Shown one piece after another: positions 19,292 to 29,913 of a stretch of 64,000 bases of DNA. Origin of the DNA: Gp6-AA40 sp963742105 (GTDB lineage: Bacteria; Acidobacteriota; Vicinamibacteria; Vicinamibacterales; UBA2999); contig CAVUKN010000005.1 in the NCBI GenBank assembly GCA_963742105.1, forward strand, positions 1,302,001-1,366,000. Reading direction: 5' to 3'. Position 1 is the first letter of the stretch, and the number at the start of each line of letters is the position of its first letter. A program made the translations under genes and the position numbers. The notes beneath the pieces are model-generated. The model was not told the origin of the DNA. It saw nothing but the letters and a program-made list of their open reading frames with translations, and ran no database searches.

Positions 19292-21676
19292 GTCGCCCTT
19301 GGGGCCGGCGGCATGGGCCAGGTCTACCGCGCCCGTGACGTCAGGCTTGGCCGCGAGGTCGCGATCAAGATCCTGCCGGAGACCTTCAGTCGCGATCCCC
19401 AGCGCCGCGCCCGCTTCGACCGTGAAGCGCGCCTGCTCGCGGCCCTGAATCATCCGCACATCGCGGCGATCTACGGCGTCGAGGACAGCGACGGCATTCC
19501 GGCGCTCGTATTGGAATTCGTCGAGGGCGACACGCTCGCGGAGCGGATCGCCCGCGGCCCACTGCTCATCGAGGAAGCGCTGCATGTCGCGGCGCAGATC
19601 GCCGAGGCGCTCGACGCCGCCACGAGAAGGGCATCGTCCATCGGGATCTCAAACCAGCCAACATCAAGATCGCGCCCGACGGCATCGTCAAGGTGCTCGA
19701 CTTCGGGTTGGCCAAGGCGACGCTGGCTGGGGATCCAGAGGTCAATCTGACCCATTCGCCGACCGTGACCATAGGCGGCACTGGCGATGGCGTGATTCTC
19801 GGGACCGCGGCGTACATGAGCCCGGAGCAGGCGCGCGGCCGGCCGACCGACAAGCGGACCGACGTCTGGGCGTTCGGCTGTGTGCTCTACGAGATGCTGA
19901 CGGGGCGTCCTGCGTTCGGCGGCGAGACGCTGTCGGACACGATCGCCGCGATCCTCGGTCAGGAGCCTGACTGGTCGGCGCTGCCGGCGGCGACACCGGC
20001 CGCGGTTCGACGGCTGCTGCGGCGATGCCTCGAGCGCGACGTCAAGCGCCGGCTGCGCGACATCGGCGACGCCCGCACCGATCTCGACGACGTTGTGAGT
20101 GACAGCGGCGCAACGACTCCGGCGACGCCAGTTGCCGAGACTGCGCCGGATTCGCAGAACAGTGCGTCGTTCGCGGGGCGGCGTCGCGGCCTGATTCGTG
20201 CTCGGATCGGCGTCATGGCGATAGCCGTCGCTGCGTACGTATTCGCGCCGCGTCAGGCCACACCTGAAAGGGTGCGGCGAAACGAAATCACGGCGCCCCG
20301 GGCGCATGCGTTCGCGTCGCTCATGGAGGGAGGACCCGTCGCGCTGTCGCCCGATGGTCGCCAGGTTGCGTTCGTCGCGGCTGGAACCAACGGACGATCG
20401 TTGTGGGTCCGATCGGTAGACGCGTTCGATGCGCGCGAGCTGACCGGTACCGAGGGCGCGGCGGCGCCGTTCTGGTCGCCGCTCAGCGACGCCATCGCCT
20501 TTGTGGCGGATGGCAAGCTGAAGACCGTCACCCTGTCCGGTGGCGTGCCGCAGGAACTGGCCAGCGGGGTCAGCTTCTCCTCGCAGGGTGCCATGCCAGG
20601 CACCTGGAATCGCGACGGGATGCTGGCCTACTCCCGTATCAGCGAGATGTGGATGGTGTCGTCGAAGGGAGGGGAATCGACCCGGCTCACGACGCGCAAT
20701 GCGGCCGCTCTGGACGAGAACCACTACGGCCTCGTCTTCCTTCCAGATGGCCGCCACTATCTCATGCTGGTGCGTGGGGGAGTCGAGTTGCGCCTCGAAG
20801 TGGTCATCGGCGAGGTGGGCTCGAGTGCGCGCACGACGTTGCTGCGCGACATCACGAGCGCGCAGTACGCGCCCGGGCGGAACAGTCGATCGGGTCATGT
20901 GCTCTTCGTCCGTGACGGCAAGCTGATCGCGCGACCGTTCGACGCGGCGACGTTGCAGTTGACCGGCTCTGAAGTGACGCTGGCGCAGGACGTGGCCGTG
21001 ACGCTGGGTGGAGGGGTGGCCGACTTTTCCGTTTCGACCACCGGTGTCGTGGCCTACCGTCTTGCGGCGGGCAGTCCGCAGCAGGACATGGCGTGGTACG
21101 ACCGGAACGGGGCGCTGGTGGGGACGCTCGGGGATCGTCGCGGCAACCCGCGGAACAATGTTCGGATCTCCCCCAGCGGCAAGCGCATCGCATTCACGCG
21201 GCAGGGACCGACGACGCCCGAAGTGTGGATCGGGGATACAGCGTCTGGCTACATCCAGCAGTTGACGCCCAATGGCCGTTCGCCGGTCTGGTCGCCGGAC
21301 GAATCAGAGATCGCGCTCATCCGGCAGGACGACAAGACAAGCAGCGACGAACGGACCTACACGATCTACCGGAAGAGGATTGACGACGGAACGGAGGTCA
21401 AGGTCTGGAGCAGGGCCGGTCTTTTTGCGATCAACGACTGGTCCGGCGATGGTCGAAGCCTGCTGTTGACGCTGGCTGCCGCGCCAGGATCGGAGTCGAG
21501 AATCGAGGGGTGGCTCCTGAAAGACATTGATGCAAGTGCCGTGACTCCTATGCCAGTGAAGCTCGAGACGCGCAGCGGTCATTCCGTGTTCGTACCATCA
21601 CCACCAGCGCCGAAGTGGATCACCAGCGACGGATTGTTGGTGGAATCACTGCCCGGAACGAGGCCTGGTCAGTGGC
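19292..21676 (+). pseudogene. Ser/Thr protein kinase with PD40 propeller, truncated at both ends and frameshifted
   Basis: Kinase homology begins abruptly at VALGAGGMGQVYRARD, lacking the usual first 15 or so residues and a start codon. It continues through VAIKILPE and ALNHPHIAAIYG, then shifts frame near 19621, where one missing base separates AEALDAA from HEKGIVHRDLKPANIK. It resumes with VLDFGLAKATLAG, GTAAYMSPEQARG, one transmembrane segment near 20200, and propeller blades (ISPSGKRIAFT, SPDESEIALI). The frame then runs antisense into the neighbour's 3' end after about 21676, so the natural C-terminus is missing. It is likely non-functional. Confidence 0.8.
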
Positions 21677-24520
21677 TATTGGTCGAGCGGCTGATACGAC
21701 ACCAGCTTCCATTGACCCGCTTCCCGGGTCCAGAGCAGCCCGAGTGTGCCGCCGCCGGGCCTCCTGAATTGCAGCACCACGCCGAAGTATTCGGTTCCGG
21801 CCGGTGAGGCTGTCGCTGGTCCGCACAGATACGTGCGGGCCAACGTTTCGGGCAGCGGCGTCACCAGGAACTCCCGCTTGAATGCATGATCGACGACGAC
21901 GCGCTGCGGATCCCGCGGTGTGAATGCGACGATGGCACGCGGTCAGGTTGGGGACGGGACCGACCTTGCCCGCCGAATACTCCATCAGCTTCCGGAGCTC
22001 ACGTCGTGCCGCGGCCGCGTCGAGCGGTTTGTTGCTGCCGGTGTCCTCCAGGTTCAGACACGCGTAGGCGCGTGGGGACAGAAATGCGAGCGCCTGCTCG
22101 TACTCGTGCCGCACCAGCCAGTCGGTGAGGAACTCCTGCGCCGCATCTTCGAGGCGCTCCGGCGCGGCGCCCAGCGGCCGATCGGGAGGCAGCGGCGTTG
22201 GCATCGCGTCCGGCCGCTCGCTGTTGATCACGTCTCCGGAATTGCCCGTGGATTCGTCGACACGTCCGAAGACCTGCTGCCACCAGGGGATGAGCCCCTG
22301 CCATCGGTTGTTGTGACGCTTGGCGTTATCGCCCATGCGGACGTCCGAGTTGGCGGAGGTCAGGTGCCCGTTGAACAGCCCCTGCGGCGCCTTTCTCGAT
22401 CGGTAGTCCACGTCGATATCACCGCGCAGCCCGTCATCCGACATCGAGATCTGGATGCTCGGCTCCTTGCCGGCCTGCCGGTACGAGTGCGGGTAGCCGG
22501 CGTGATAGACCGTGTTGTCGTGATCGCGGAAGAACTCGCGGCTCTTCTCCAGCACCTCCCGGGTATCAGGCTTCAACGTGACGTAGACGCGGAACTCCTG
22601 ATCGCCCCCGAGTCCAGGAGTCTGACCCGAGATGCGTTCGACGGAGACGATGCGATCGAGCGCGATCCCCATGTCCGCGCCCTGCTTGTCCGTCAGCTGA
22701 GAACGCAGCAGCGCATGGGTCACGGAGTAGTAGGTGGTCTGCTCGGAGACACTCAGGCGATTGAACCCCTCTTCCGGCGAGTAGCGGCTGCCTCGCGCGG
22801 CGTTGTAGCTGTCGATGTACGTCTGGAACAAGCGTCTGCTGAGCGGGAGCGAGATCCTCGTAGAGCCGGCGATCGATTCGCGGCATGACCATCGGCGGAG
22901 CAATGACCTTGCCCGGCCACGTCGCGATCGATGCCGACGATGTCGAACCCGGTGGCGCCGTGGCGCACGTAGATCGTGACGCTCATTGCCGGATCGCCGG
23001 CGTGCACGCGCGCCGCTGCGTACGATCCAGCGGGCAGACCCTGCACGGCGGCAGGCAGATCGGCGCCGGTCCCGAGCTTGGCCAGCAGGCTGTCCTTGGC
23101 GTTGTCGAATGCGAACCACTCGATCGTGAACGTCCGTGCCGGGGATAGTCGATAGACCACGCCGAGATCGTCGAACTGCAGCGTGGTGCCGCTCACGCGG
23201 AATCGATCGAGCGGCAGGACGCGCGACAAGTACGTTCGTCCGATCCGATTGCGGCGTTCGATCAGGGTCGCGGTGATCCAGTCCTCAGCCGGCCGGCTGT
23301 ATTCTCCGGTCTGTACGATGGCGCGGATCTCCTCGTCGGTGAACGCCATCACCTGCTTCGCCGCCCAGAACGTATCGTCGGGCAGCCGGTTCTCGAATGC
23401 CGTAATCGGGTCGTTGCTGGTCCACGTGTCAGCATCAAAGGTCTGGCTGCCGAACGTACCCACCTCGGGAAGGTCGGGGTACTCTTCTTTCATCCACGCC
23501 GGTGTCACGACGCCGAAGCCGAGGATGTTGCTGCGCGCCTTGTCGCGCCCCGCCAGGAACGGTTCATGCCCTTCCCACACCAGCTTCGGCCCCTTCACCC
23601 ATCCGCTGCCCAGGGATCGGGTGAAGTCGACGATGTAGTGACGGATCCTGGCGACGCCATCAACCGGCGTCAGGATGTCGTGCGTGTCGACGGCGCGCGC
23701 GCCGCTGTTATTGAGCCAGGCCGAAAAGACGTACAGGCCGCGAAGATCACGGCGGTGCTCGTGGGGCACGGTGTCGTTGGGGTCGTCGCTCCTCGTGCCC
23801 CAGTACCTGGTACGGGCCCAGGAGTGCTTCGCGACTCTCCGGGAGGCGCGTGGCCACCGCGCGATATCTCTTGTCGTCGCCAGTGGCGACCGTGCGCAGG
23901 AACGCGTCGATGTCATCGCCGACCAGTCGCCGCGGGCGGCCGGCGCTGGAGACGGTCTGTCCTTCGGCATTCGCCACGAGGCGCGAGCGCTCGAATCGGA
24001 CGAGGTAGTTCTCGGGCACGTGATAGCCGAGCGCGTAGAGGAAGCGCGCCGTGACCATGTTCGCGCCGGTGGCCATGCCCGCGAAGCCAACCGGATCGAA
24101 GCGCAGGAGATACAGGTCGCGCTTGCCGTCGGCGACGAGCAGCCCAGGATTGACCCCAAACGGCTTGACCACCAATACCTGCCAGGAACCCTGAGCGTCC
24201 GGGGGGCGATCATCTCTCGGACCCCGCTTCAGTTCCGCGATCGTCATCCGTTGCGGCGTCTGCCGATTCACGTACCACTCACCGTCCATGACGTCGCCGA
24301 GCGTGTTGACGCCTTGCGCCGGGATCACGCCAGTCGCCGGGTGGTGCTGGCCGCGCGTCTTGACCGAGTTGTTGATCGCCTCGAGGATGGCGCTGAGCGC
24401 GCGCGGCTCGATCCCTGCGACCGGGAGCGGAACCGGCTCGCGCGCAAGCGGATCGTCCGGATAGAAGCGGGGTGCCTGCGCCCGCAGGGTCGTCCCCAAC
24501 GCCGCGGTCAGGACCGCCAC
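21676..24520 (-). pseudogene. large secreted protein of unknown function, four frameshifts
   Basis: Similarity-like coding continues through five frame segments. It runs from a short signal peptide (GTG 24520, MAVLTAALGTTLRAQ) through RALSAILEAINNSVKTRG, YLLRFDPVGFAGMATGANMV and WVKGPKLVWEGHEPFLAGRD. It then passes ENRLPDDTFWAAKQVMAFTD, RRLYEDLAPAQQ/RLFQTYIDSY and LRGDIDVDYRSRKAPQGLFN to QWKLVSYQPLDQ at 21676. Breaks lie near 23800, 22913, 22835 and 21937, and each is cured by removing one base, giving about 946 residues. It may instead be two genes joined near 22900. It follows an Omp85-family gene, suggesting shared envelope function. No family was recognised. Confidence 0.55.
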
Positions 24521-24548
24521 CGCCAGCGCGTGGTGCAGACAGCGCGCG

Positions 24549-25883
24549 TCACCACCACCTCGGGCCGTAGATGTCGCTGAACGTCCAGGCCACTCGGAAT
24601 CCTTCCGGCGAACCGGCGAAATCGATCCGGTTGACAACGGCGGCACCGAGCCGGACTCGGAAACCCACGCCGCCGCTGTAGTGCAGCGATCCGGGATGGA
24701 CGTCGCGCTTGAGCGGCACGACCTTACCGCCATCAACGAATGCCGCCATATCGAGCAGGCTCGACACGTGCCAGCGATGCTCGGCGCTCAGCAGGAAGGA
24801 GTGGGCATCGCGGAAGCGATATCCCCCGAATCCCCGCAGGTCGTCATTGCCACCGAGCGCCGGCTGCAGGTACAGCGGCACTTCGTTGTCACCCTTGGGG
24901 TAGGAAAGGACCGCCGCGGCGCGGATCGCGACGACGCGGCTCCGGTTGAAGTAGGGCACATACTGCTGGAACTCGAACTCCGACTGCCGAAAGGCGAACG
25001 TCCTCCGGCCGACGTCCCAGTACTCCCGGTATCGGACCCCGAACAGGTGACCGCTCCTCGGACCGGTCAGCGAATCACGCGAATCGACGTACGCGAACAC
25101 GCCGATGCGCGTGTAATGCGTGTCCGCTTCGAACCCGGGCAGTGAATCGGCAGGGAAGTGCTCCTCGATCGGCGGAAGATCTTCGCTGCCGGGACCGGTG
25201 TGTGGATGCAGGTAGCCGCCGGTGGCGCCGAGGCGCAGCCAGTGGCCCGGCTGAAACGTGGCGCTGAAGTCGGTCGTGAAATCGTCGTAGCTGTAGCTGG
25301 TCTTGTTGTCCTGCGACGACTGGTTGCCAAAGCCGTAGTAATCGATGTGCGGCGAGTGCTCGAACTTGGTGTACCACCGCAGCGAGGTGCGCTCGCTGCG
25401 AAGACCCTGAAAATCGAGATCGAAGTCGAACATGTAGCCGTATTGCAGCGTGCCGCGCGCCGTCGCCCGATAGCCGAGCCGCTCCTGCCACAGGTCTGAG
25501 CGCCGGTATCCGAGCCCGGCGCTGAAGCCCTGGCCCGAGCGCATGCCGCCCAGCACCAGTTGCGGGCCGTTCACGCCATGTCCGGAATCGAGCCCTTCGC
25601 GGAAGCCGCGCTCCGCCATCGCGTTGACCCGGTCGACCATGGGTGACTGCCGCTCCGGCCACAGCTCCGCAACCTTGGCGGCGCGCTCGTCCGCGATGGC
25701 CTCAGCTCGTGTCTGTGGCTGGTCGGGCGTCGGCTCCTGCGCGCGGACTGGTGAGACAAAAGAAAGACAGGCGAGCACGAGTGCTCCCGCAGCCGCGACG
25801 AGTGCCTGTGGCATCGGGTCGGTCCGCAACGCACCCATGCGGACGATAGTGGACTGAACGTCCTGTGGTCGTCGGTACATCAC
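24549..25883 (-). CDS. Omp85/BamA-TamA-family outer-membrane beta-barrel without POTRA domains
   Basis: This protein has up to 444 residues with a signal peptide (PQALVAAAGALVLACLSF, cleaved after RAQ). After a short linker comes a 16-strand-type barrel with alternating residues (YGYMFDFDLDFQGL, FRQSEFEFQQYVPYF). It contains a conserved Omp85 motif-3-like DDLRGFGGYRFRD, and ends in aromatic PRWW, typical of barrel recognition by Bam. No POTRA domains are present, as in surface-antigen D15-like accessory barrels. The start may be GTG 25883, ATG 25838 or ATG 25814. The stop is about 30 nt before the next gene, so the two form an operon. Confidence 0.82.
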   Translation of the reverse strand: MMYRRPQDVQSTIVRMGALRTDPMPQALVAAAGALVLACLSFVSPVRAQEPTPDQPQTRAEAIADERAAKVAELWPERQSPMVDRVNAMAERGFREGLDSGHGVNGPQLVLGGMRSGQGFSAGLGYRRSDLWQERLGYRATARGTLQYGYMFDFDLDFQGLRSERTSLRWYTKFEHSPHIDYYGFGNQSSQDNKTSYSYDDFTTDFSATFQPGHWLRLGATGGYLHPHTGPGSEDLPPIEEHFPADSLPGFEADTHYTRIGVFAYVDSRDSLTGPRSGHLFGVRYREYWDVGRRTFAFRQSEFEFQQYVPYFNRSRVVAIRAAAVLSYPKGDNEVPLYLQPALGGNDDLRGFGGYRFRDAHSFLLSAEHRWHVSSLLDMAAFVDGGKVVPLKRDVHPGSLHYSGGVGFRVRLGAAVVNRIDFAGSPEGFRVAWTFSDIYGPRWW

Positions 25884-26043
25884 GATCTCGTCGCCTCGCC
25901 TCAGGCCGCAAGGGTCACAGGAGATCAGCCGCCGAGCTATGCAGCAACGGCACGGTCGCGAAGCACAATTACTGGCGCCGCGCGTCCAACGCAGCTCGGG
26001 GCCGACCCTCGCCCGGTTCGCTGGGCGAACCTGGTTTTCACAA

Positions 26044-26766
26044 TCAGGTAGTCAGCGGCGTACCTGTGATCGCCGGCTCGGGTTCGACTTGGAGGACGCT
26101 GCGATAGACCAATCCCGCGGCGACGGCCCCGACGATCGGCGCGATCCAGAACACCCATAGCTGCGCAACCGCCCAGCCGCCGACGAACAGTGCCGGGCCA
26201 GTGCTGCGCGCCGGGTTGACCGACGTATTCGTCACCGGAATGCTGATGAGATGAATCAGCGTCAGCGCCAGGCCGATCGCGAGGCCCGCGAAGCCGACCG
26301 GCGCTCGCCGATGTGTGGCACCCAGGATCACGATCAGGAACATGAACGTCATGACGACTTCCGTCACGATCGCCGAGGTCAGCGAGTAGCCACCCGGCGA
26401 GTGCTCGCCGAAGCCATTCGAGGCGAACCCTCCGAGTTCGAAGGCGGGCTTTCCACTGGCGATGAGATAGAGCACGGCAGCGCCGGCAATCGCACCAATC
26501 ACCTGGGCGATGACGTAGGCGGGCACGTCGCGGGCAGGAAAGCGTCCGCCCGCCCACAACCCGACGGTAACCGCCGGGTTGAAATGGCCGCCGGACACCG
26601 GCCCGAGTGCGTACGCGCCAGAGAGGACCGTGAGACCGAACGCCAGCGACACGCCGGCGAAGCCGATGCCGAGCGCAGGAAAACCGGCCGCCAGCACGGC
26701 ACTCCCACATCCGCCGAGGACCAGCCAGAACGTTCCGAGGAATTCGCTCGAGAGTTTCGGAAACAC
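26044..26766 (-). CDS. aqpZ: aquaporin (MIP family, AqpZ-like)
   Basis: This is a 240-residue inner-membrane water channel. Both NPA boxes are present: GGHFNPAVT in loop B and NTSVNPARSTGPAL in loop E, with the ar/R-filter arginine after the second NPA. Six helices follow the standard pattern beginning SSEFLGTFWLVLGGCGSAVL. The start is GTG 26766, preceded by a perfect AAGGAGG six bases upstream. The frame is open much further upstream but that part is non-coding. The short C-terminal tail (EPEPAITGTPLTT) is unremarkable. It stands as a single gene. Confidence 0.93.
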   Translation of the reverse strand: MFPKLSSEFLGTFWLVLGGCGSAVLAAGFPALGIGFAGVSLAFGLTVLSGAYALGPVSGGHFNPAVTVGLWAGGRFPARDVPAYVIAQVIGAIAGAAVLYLIASGKPAFELGGFASNGFGEHSPGGYSLTSAIVTEVVMTFMFLIVILGATHRRAPVGFAGLAIGLALTLIHLISIPVTNTSVNPARSTGPALFVGGWAVAQLWVFWIAPIVGAVAAGLVYRSVLQVEPEPAITGTPLTT

Positions 26767-27026
26767 GTCAGCCTCCTTCTCGCACACAGGCCGGGGCACG
26801 AGCCGCACGGCATTTGGTGAGTGGCTCGTCACCGCCCGTCGTGCCATCGACGCCGTGCCGTATTGAAACGTCGCGGAATTTGAGTGGCGGCTTCGCTCGC
26901 CCGTCGCGGGCGCTGGCAGTTTGGCAACATCAGTACCATTCAACCGACATCGCTTCCCCAACCGGTCGACGCTGCCGGTTACGCATAGCTGATAGGCGCA
27001 GGCTCGCGAAAGCTGCCGCGAGTACG

Positions 27027-28174
27027 ATGCGCGCCCGCCGCGAGCAGCAGTCAGTCGACATCCGAATCGACGCGGACGGTGACCGTACGCGCCTGTGCCG
27101 ACAGGCTCGTTCGATCTGAGCCACGCCGCGTCCGTGGCGCAGGTCCTGGACGGCGCGCTCACGGACCTCGAGGCCGGTCGTCCGATCGACGTGGACCTGA
27201 CGCGCGTCGAGCGTATCGACGGCGCCGGTGCGGTGCTGCTCGCACGGCTGGTCGATCGGCTGGATGCCAGCGGACACCGCACGCGCGTCCTCGAGGGCAG
27301 CAATCCGGAGGCGGCGCAGCTGATTGCGCTGTACCGCGCCCGTCATGTCGATCGACCCGCGCCCGCTCCCCGCTGGCGAGAGCGCATTGGCGCGAATCGG
27401 CGCCGCGGCGGGCCAGTTCCCCGGCACGGTGACCGACGCGCTGGACTTCACCGGAGGCTGCGCCGTGGCCGCGACCAAGACGGTTGCGTCGCCGGGTTCG
27501 GTCGACTGGCGTTCGTTGCCCAGGCTGCTCCAGGCGATCGGCGCAGACGGTCTCATCGTCACGGGCGCTGCCAATCTTCTGGTCGGAGTGATCATCGGTC
27601 TGCTGGGCATCTCGCAACTCTCGCGCTTCGGCGCCGTCAGTTACGTGCCGGAGCTGGTGGTCATCGCCCAGTTCCGCGAGCTGGGTCCGCTGGTGACGGC
27701 GATCGTCGTGGCCGGCCGATCCGGCGCCGGTCTCGCGTCAGAGCTCGCCACCATGAAGGTGTCGGAAGAGATCGACGCGCTTGCGCGCGATGGGCTTCGA
27801 CCCGATGCGATGGCTGGTGGTGCCTCGGTGCGTCGCCCTCGTCATCGTCGTGCCGCTCCTGACCTGGGTCGGCGACGCGTTGTCGCTCGTCGGCGGACTT
27901 CGTGGCGACGATGGCGATCACCGACATACCGGCGCGCACGTACGTGCTGGCGACCGCCGACGCGATTGGGGCCGGCAACCTGTTCGCCGGTCTGGTCAAG
28001 ACGCCATTCCTCGCACTGGCGATCGGACTCATCGCGTGCGGGCAGGGGCTGGCCGCGCAGGGCGGCGCCGCTGCCGTCGGCGCGCGAACCACGGGGGCCG
28101 TGGTGCTGTCGATTCTCGGCGTGATCGTGACCAATGCCGTGTTCACCCTGTTCTTCACGTTGATGGGCATCTGA
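27027..28174 (+). pseudogene. mlaE: MlaE-type ABC permease with N-terminal STAS domain, multiply frameshifted
   Basis: The N-terminus is a STAS domain (VDIRIDADGDRTRL, then FDLSHAASVAQVLDGALTDL and IDVDLTRVERIDGAGAVLLA). An MlaE permease follows: LVGVIIGLLGISQLSRFGAV, ELGPLVTAIVVAGRSGAGLA, ELATMKVSEEIDAL, AMGFDPMRWLVVPRCVAL, LIACGQGLAAQGGAAAVGA. Frame changes occur near 27094 (one base missing), 27374, 27782 and 27898 (one extra base each). Correcting them gives 381 residues. STAS-permease fusion is a known MlaE architecture. The product would be the inner-membrane permease of a phospholipid transporter. The stop is one base before the ATPase start. Confidence 0.75.
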
Positions 28175-28175
28175 C

Positions 28176-28940
28176 ATGCCGGCAGCGCGCCCGCACATCG
28201 TCGTGGACGACCTGCGCATCGGGTGGGGATCGCGCGTGCTCATGGAGCATGTGAGCTTCCAGATCGAGCGCGGCACGACACTGGCAATCCTGGGTGGGTC
28301 GGGCAGCGGCAAGAGCACGCTGCTGCGATATCTGATCGGTCTGGAGCGGCCGATTGCCGGCCGCATCGACATCGACGGCGTCGGCGCACCGCACACCCAC
28401 GAAGGCGCACCGCCTTTCGGGGTGCTCTTCCAGTCCGGTGCGCTCTTCAGCTCGTTGACGCTGGCCGAGAACCTGGCGCTCCCGTTGACCAAGTGGACGT
28501 CCGTCCGTGGCCCGGCGGTGCGCGAACTCTGTCAGGCGAAGCTGGAACTGGTCGGGCTCGGGCCGTTTGCCGATCATCGCCCGGGCGAGATCTCCGGCGG
28601 CATGAAGAAGCGTGCGGGCATCGCCCGCGCGATGATGCTGGAGCCCGACCTGCTGTTCTTCGACGAACCGTCCGCGGGTCTCGATCCGATCACCGCGGTG
28701 GAGCTCGATCAGCTGATCATCACGCTGAGCCGCGATCTGGGTATCACCGTCGTCATCGTGACCCACGAGCTGCCCAGCATCTTCCTCGTCGCCAACACCT
28801 GCATCGTCCTCGACAAGGTCGCCAAAGGGATCGTGGCGCGCGGCAACCCGAACGATCTCCGCGACACGTCGGACATTCCCTTCGTGCACAACTTCTTCAC
28901 GCGGTCATCGCCGGGCGTGCCCGCGAGCCAGCGCAGGTGA
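28176..28940 (+). CDS. mlaF: MlaF-type ABC transporter ATP-binding protein
   Basis: This is a 254-residue ABC ATPase with all motifs: Walker A GGSGSGKSTL, Q-loop LFQSGALFSSLTLAEN, signature ISGGMKKRAGIARAM, Walker B LLFFDEPSAGLDP and switch His in VTHEL. The Q-loop context SGALFSSLTLAENLALPL is typical of MlaF. It lies between the permease and the MCE protein with one- and three-base gaps, so it is translationally coupled in a phospholipid-transport operon. It is the only undamaged frame of the four operon genes. Confidence 0.93.
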   Translation: MPAARPHIVVDDLRIGWGSRVLMEHVSFQIERGTTLAILGGSGSGKSTLLRYLIGLERPIAGRIDIDGVGAPHTHEGAPPFGVLFQSGALFSSLTLAENLALPLTKWTSVRGPAVRELCQAKLELVGLGPFADHRPGEISGGMKKRAGIARAMMLEPDLLFFDEPSAGLDPITAVELDQLIITLSRDLGITVVIVTHELPSIFLVANTCIVLDKVAKGIVARGNPNDLRDTSDIPFVHNFFTRSSPGVPASQRR

Positions 28941-28943
28941 ATC

Positions 28944-29904
28944 ATGTCTGTCGAGAGAAGCCACGCACGGCTCGGCGCGTTCCTGGTGGTGGTGCTGATC
29001 CTTGCCATCGCCACCGGCCTGCTCTTCATCCAGCGATCGAGGAACCGGGCGGTGCTCGATCTGGTGACGTACACGACGGAAAACATCAGCGGACTCGATG
29101 TGTCGAGCCCGGTCCGGTTGCGCGGCGTGCCGGTCGGGCGCGTTACCGAACTGCGGGTCGATCCGCTGGGAAAGACGGTCGAGATCGACTTCGAGATGTT
29201 CCTCGACCGGCTCAATACGATCGGGATGGACGTCGCAGCGGATTCGCCAGACGGCCGACGTCACGCGGATGTTTCCGAACCTTCGCACCCAGGTGATCGG
29301 CAGTCTCGTGACCGGCGAGGCGTACCTGCTGGTCGACGCACCCGACAACCCGCCGCCACCGATAACACTCGGGTTCACGCCGACGCGAGCGTACATCCCG
29401 TCGATGCCCTCGCCGCGCGCGGCAGTGAACGACCGGCTGCCAGACGTGCTCGAGCGCACCGAGGCGACGTTGCAGGTGCTCAGGCAGATCATCTCCAGGA
29501 TTCCAGACAGCCTCGATCGCAGCGACCGGTTCTTTGGCAACGTCGAGCGCATCGTCCGGGAGAGCGACCTGCCCGGACTGAGCGCCGACTCGCGGACGTT
29601 CTTCACGACGACGACTGGGCAAATCGGCCAGATGACGTCCGACCTGCAAGCCGTCATCGGCCCCGAGGGCAAACTGGTGACGTTCCTGGACGACGTGCGC
29701 GCCGCAGTCGAGGCCGCCGACCTCTCTGCCACGAATGAGGCCGCGCGCGCTGCCGCCGACCAGACGGTGCTCGCGGCGGATGATCTGCGTCGGGCGCTGC
29801 CAGCGATTCGTGATTCCCTGGGACAGTTGAGCGACCTTGCGCGACAGCTCCAGGAACAACCCGAGTCGATGGTGTATGGTCCACGGCCGGTCGTGAAGCC
29901 ATGA
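28944..29904 (+). pseudogene. mlaD: MlaD/MCE-family substrate-binding protein, one frameshift
   Basis: The N-terminal anchor helix is LGAFLVVVLILAIATGLLFI. The MCE domain follows: YTTENISGLDVSSPVRLRGV, VGRVTELRVDPLGKTVEIDF. At about 29235 one extra base breaks the frame. The protein continues as IRQTADVTRMFPNLRTQVIG, SLVTGEAYLLVDAPDNPPPP, and a long C-terminal helical region (about 29450-29850) typical of MCE proteins that form a periplasmic tunnel. Its TGA overlaps an ATG for the next gene. It would be the periplasmic lipid-binding component of the Mla-type system. Confidence 0.78.
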
Positions 29905-29913
29905 CTCGCTCTC

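Noticed and set aside
19094..21723. att sites of an integrated element (47-bp imperfect direct repeat)
   Set aside because: Both copies encode the same protein C-terminus with third-position differences, and no integrase lies between them. Duplicated coding sequence explains them.
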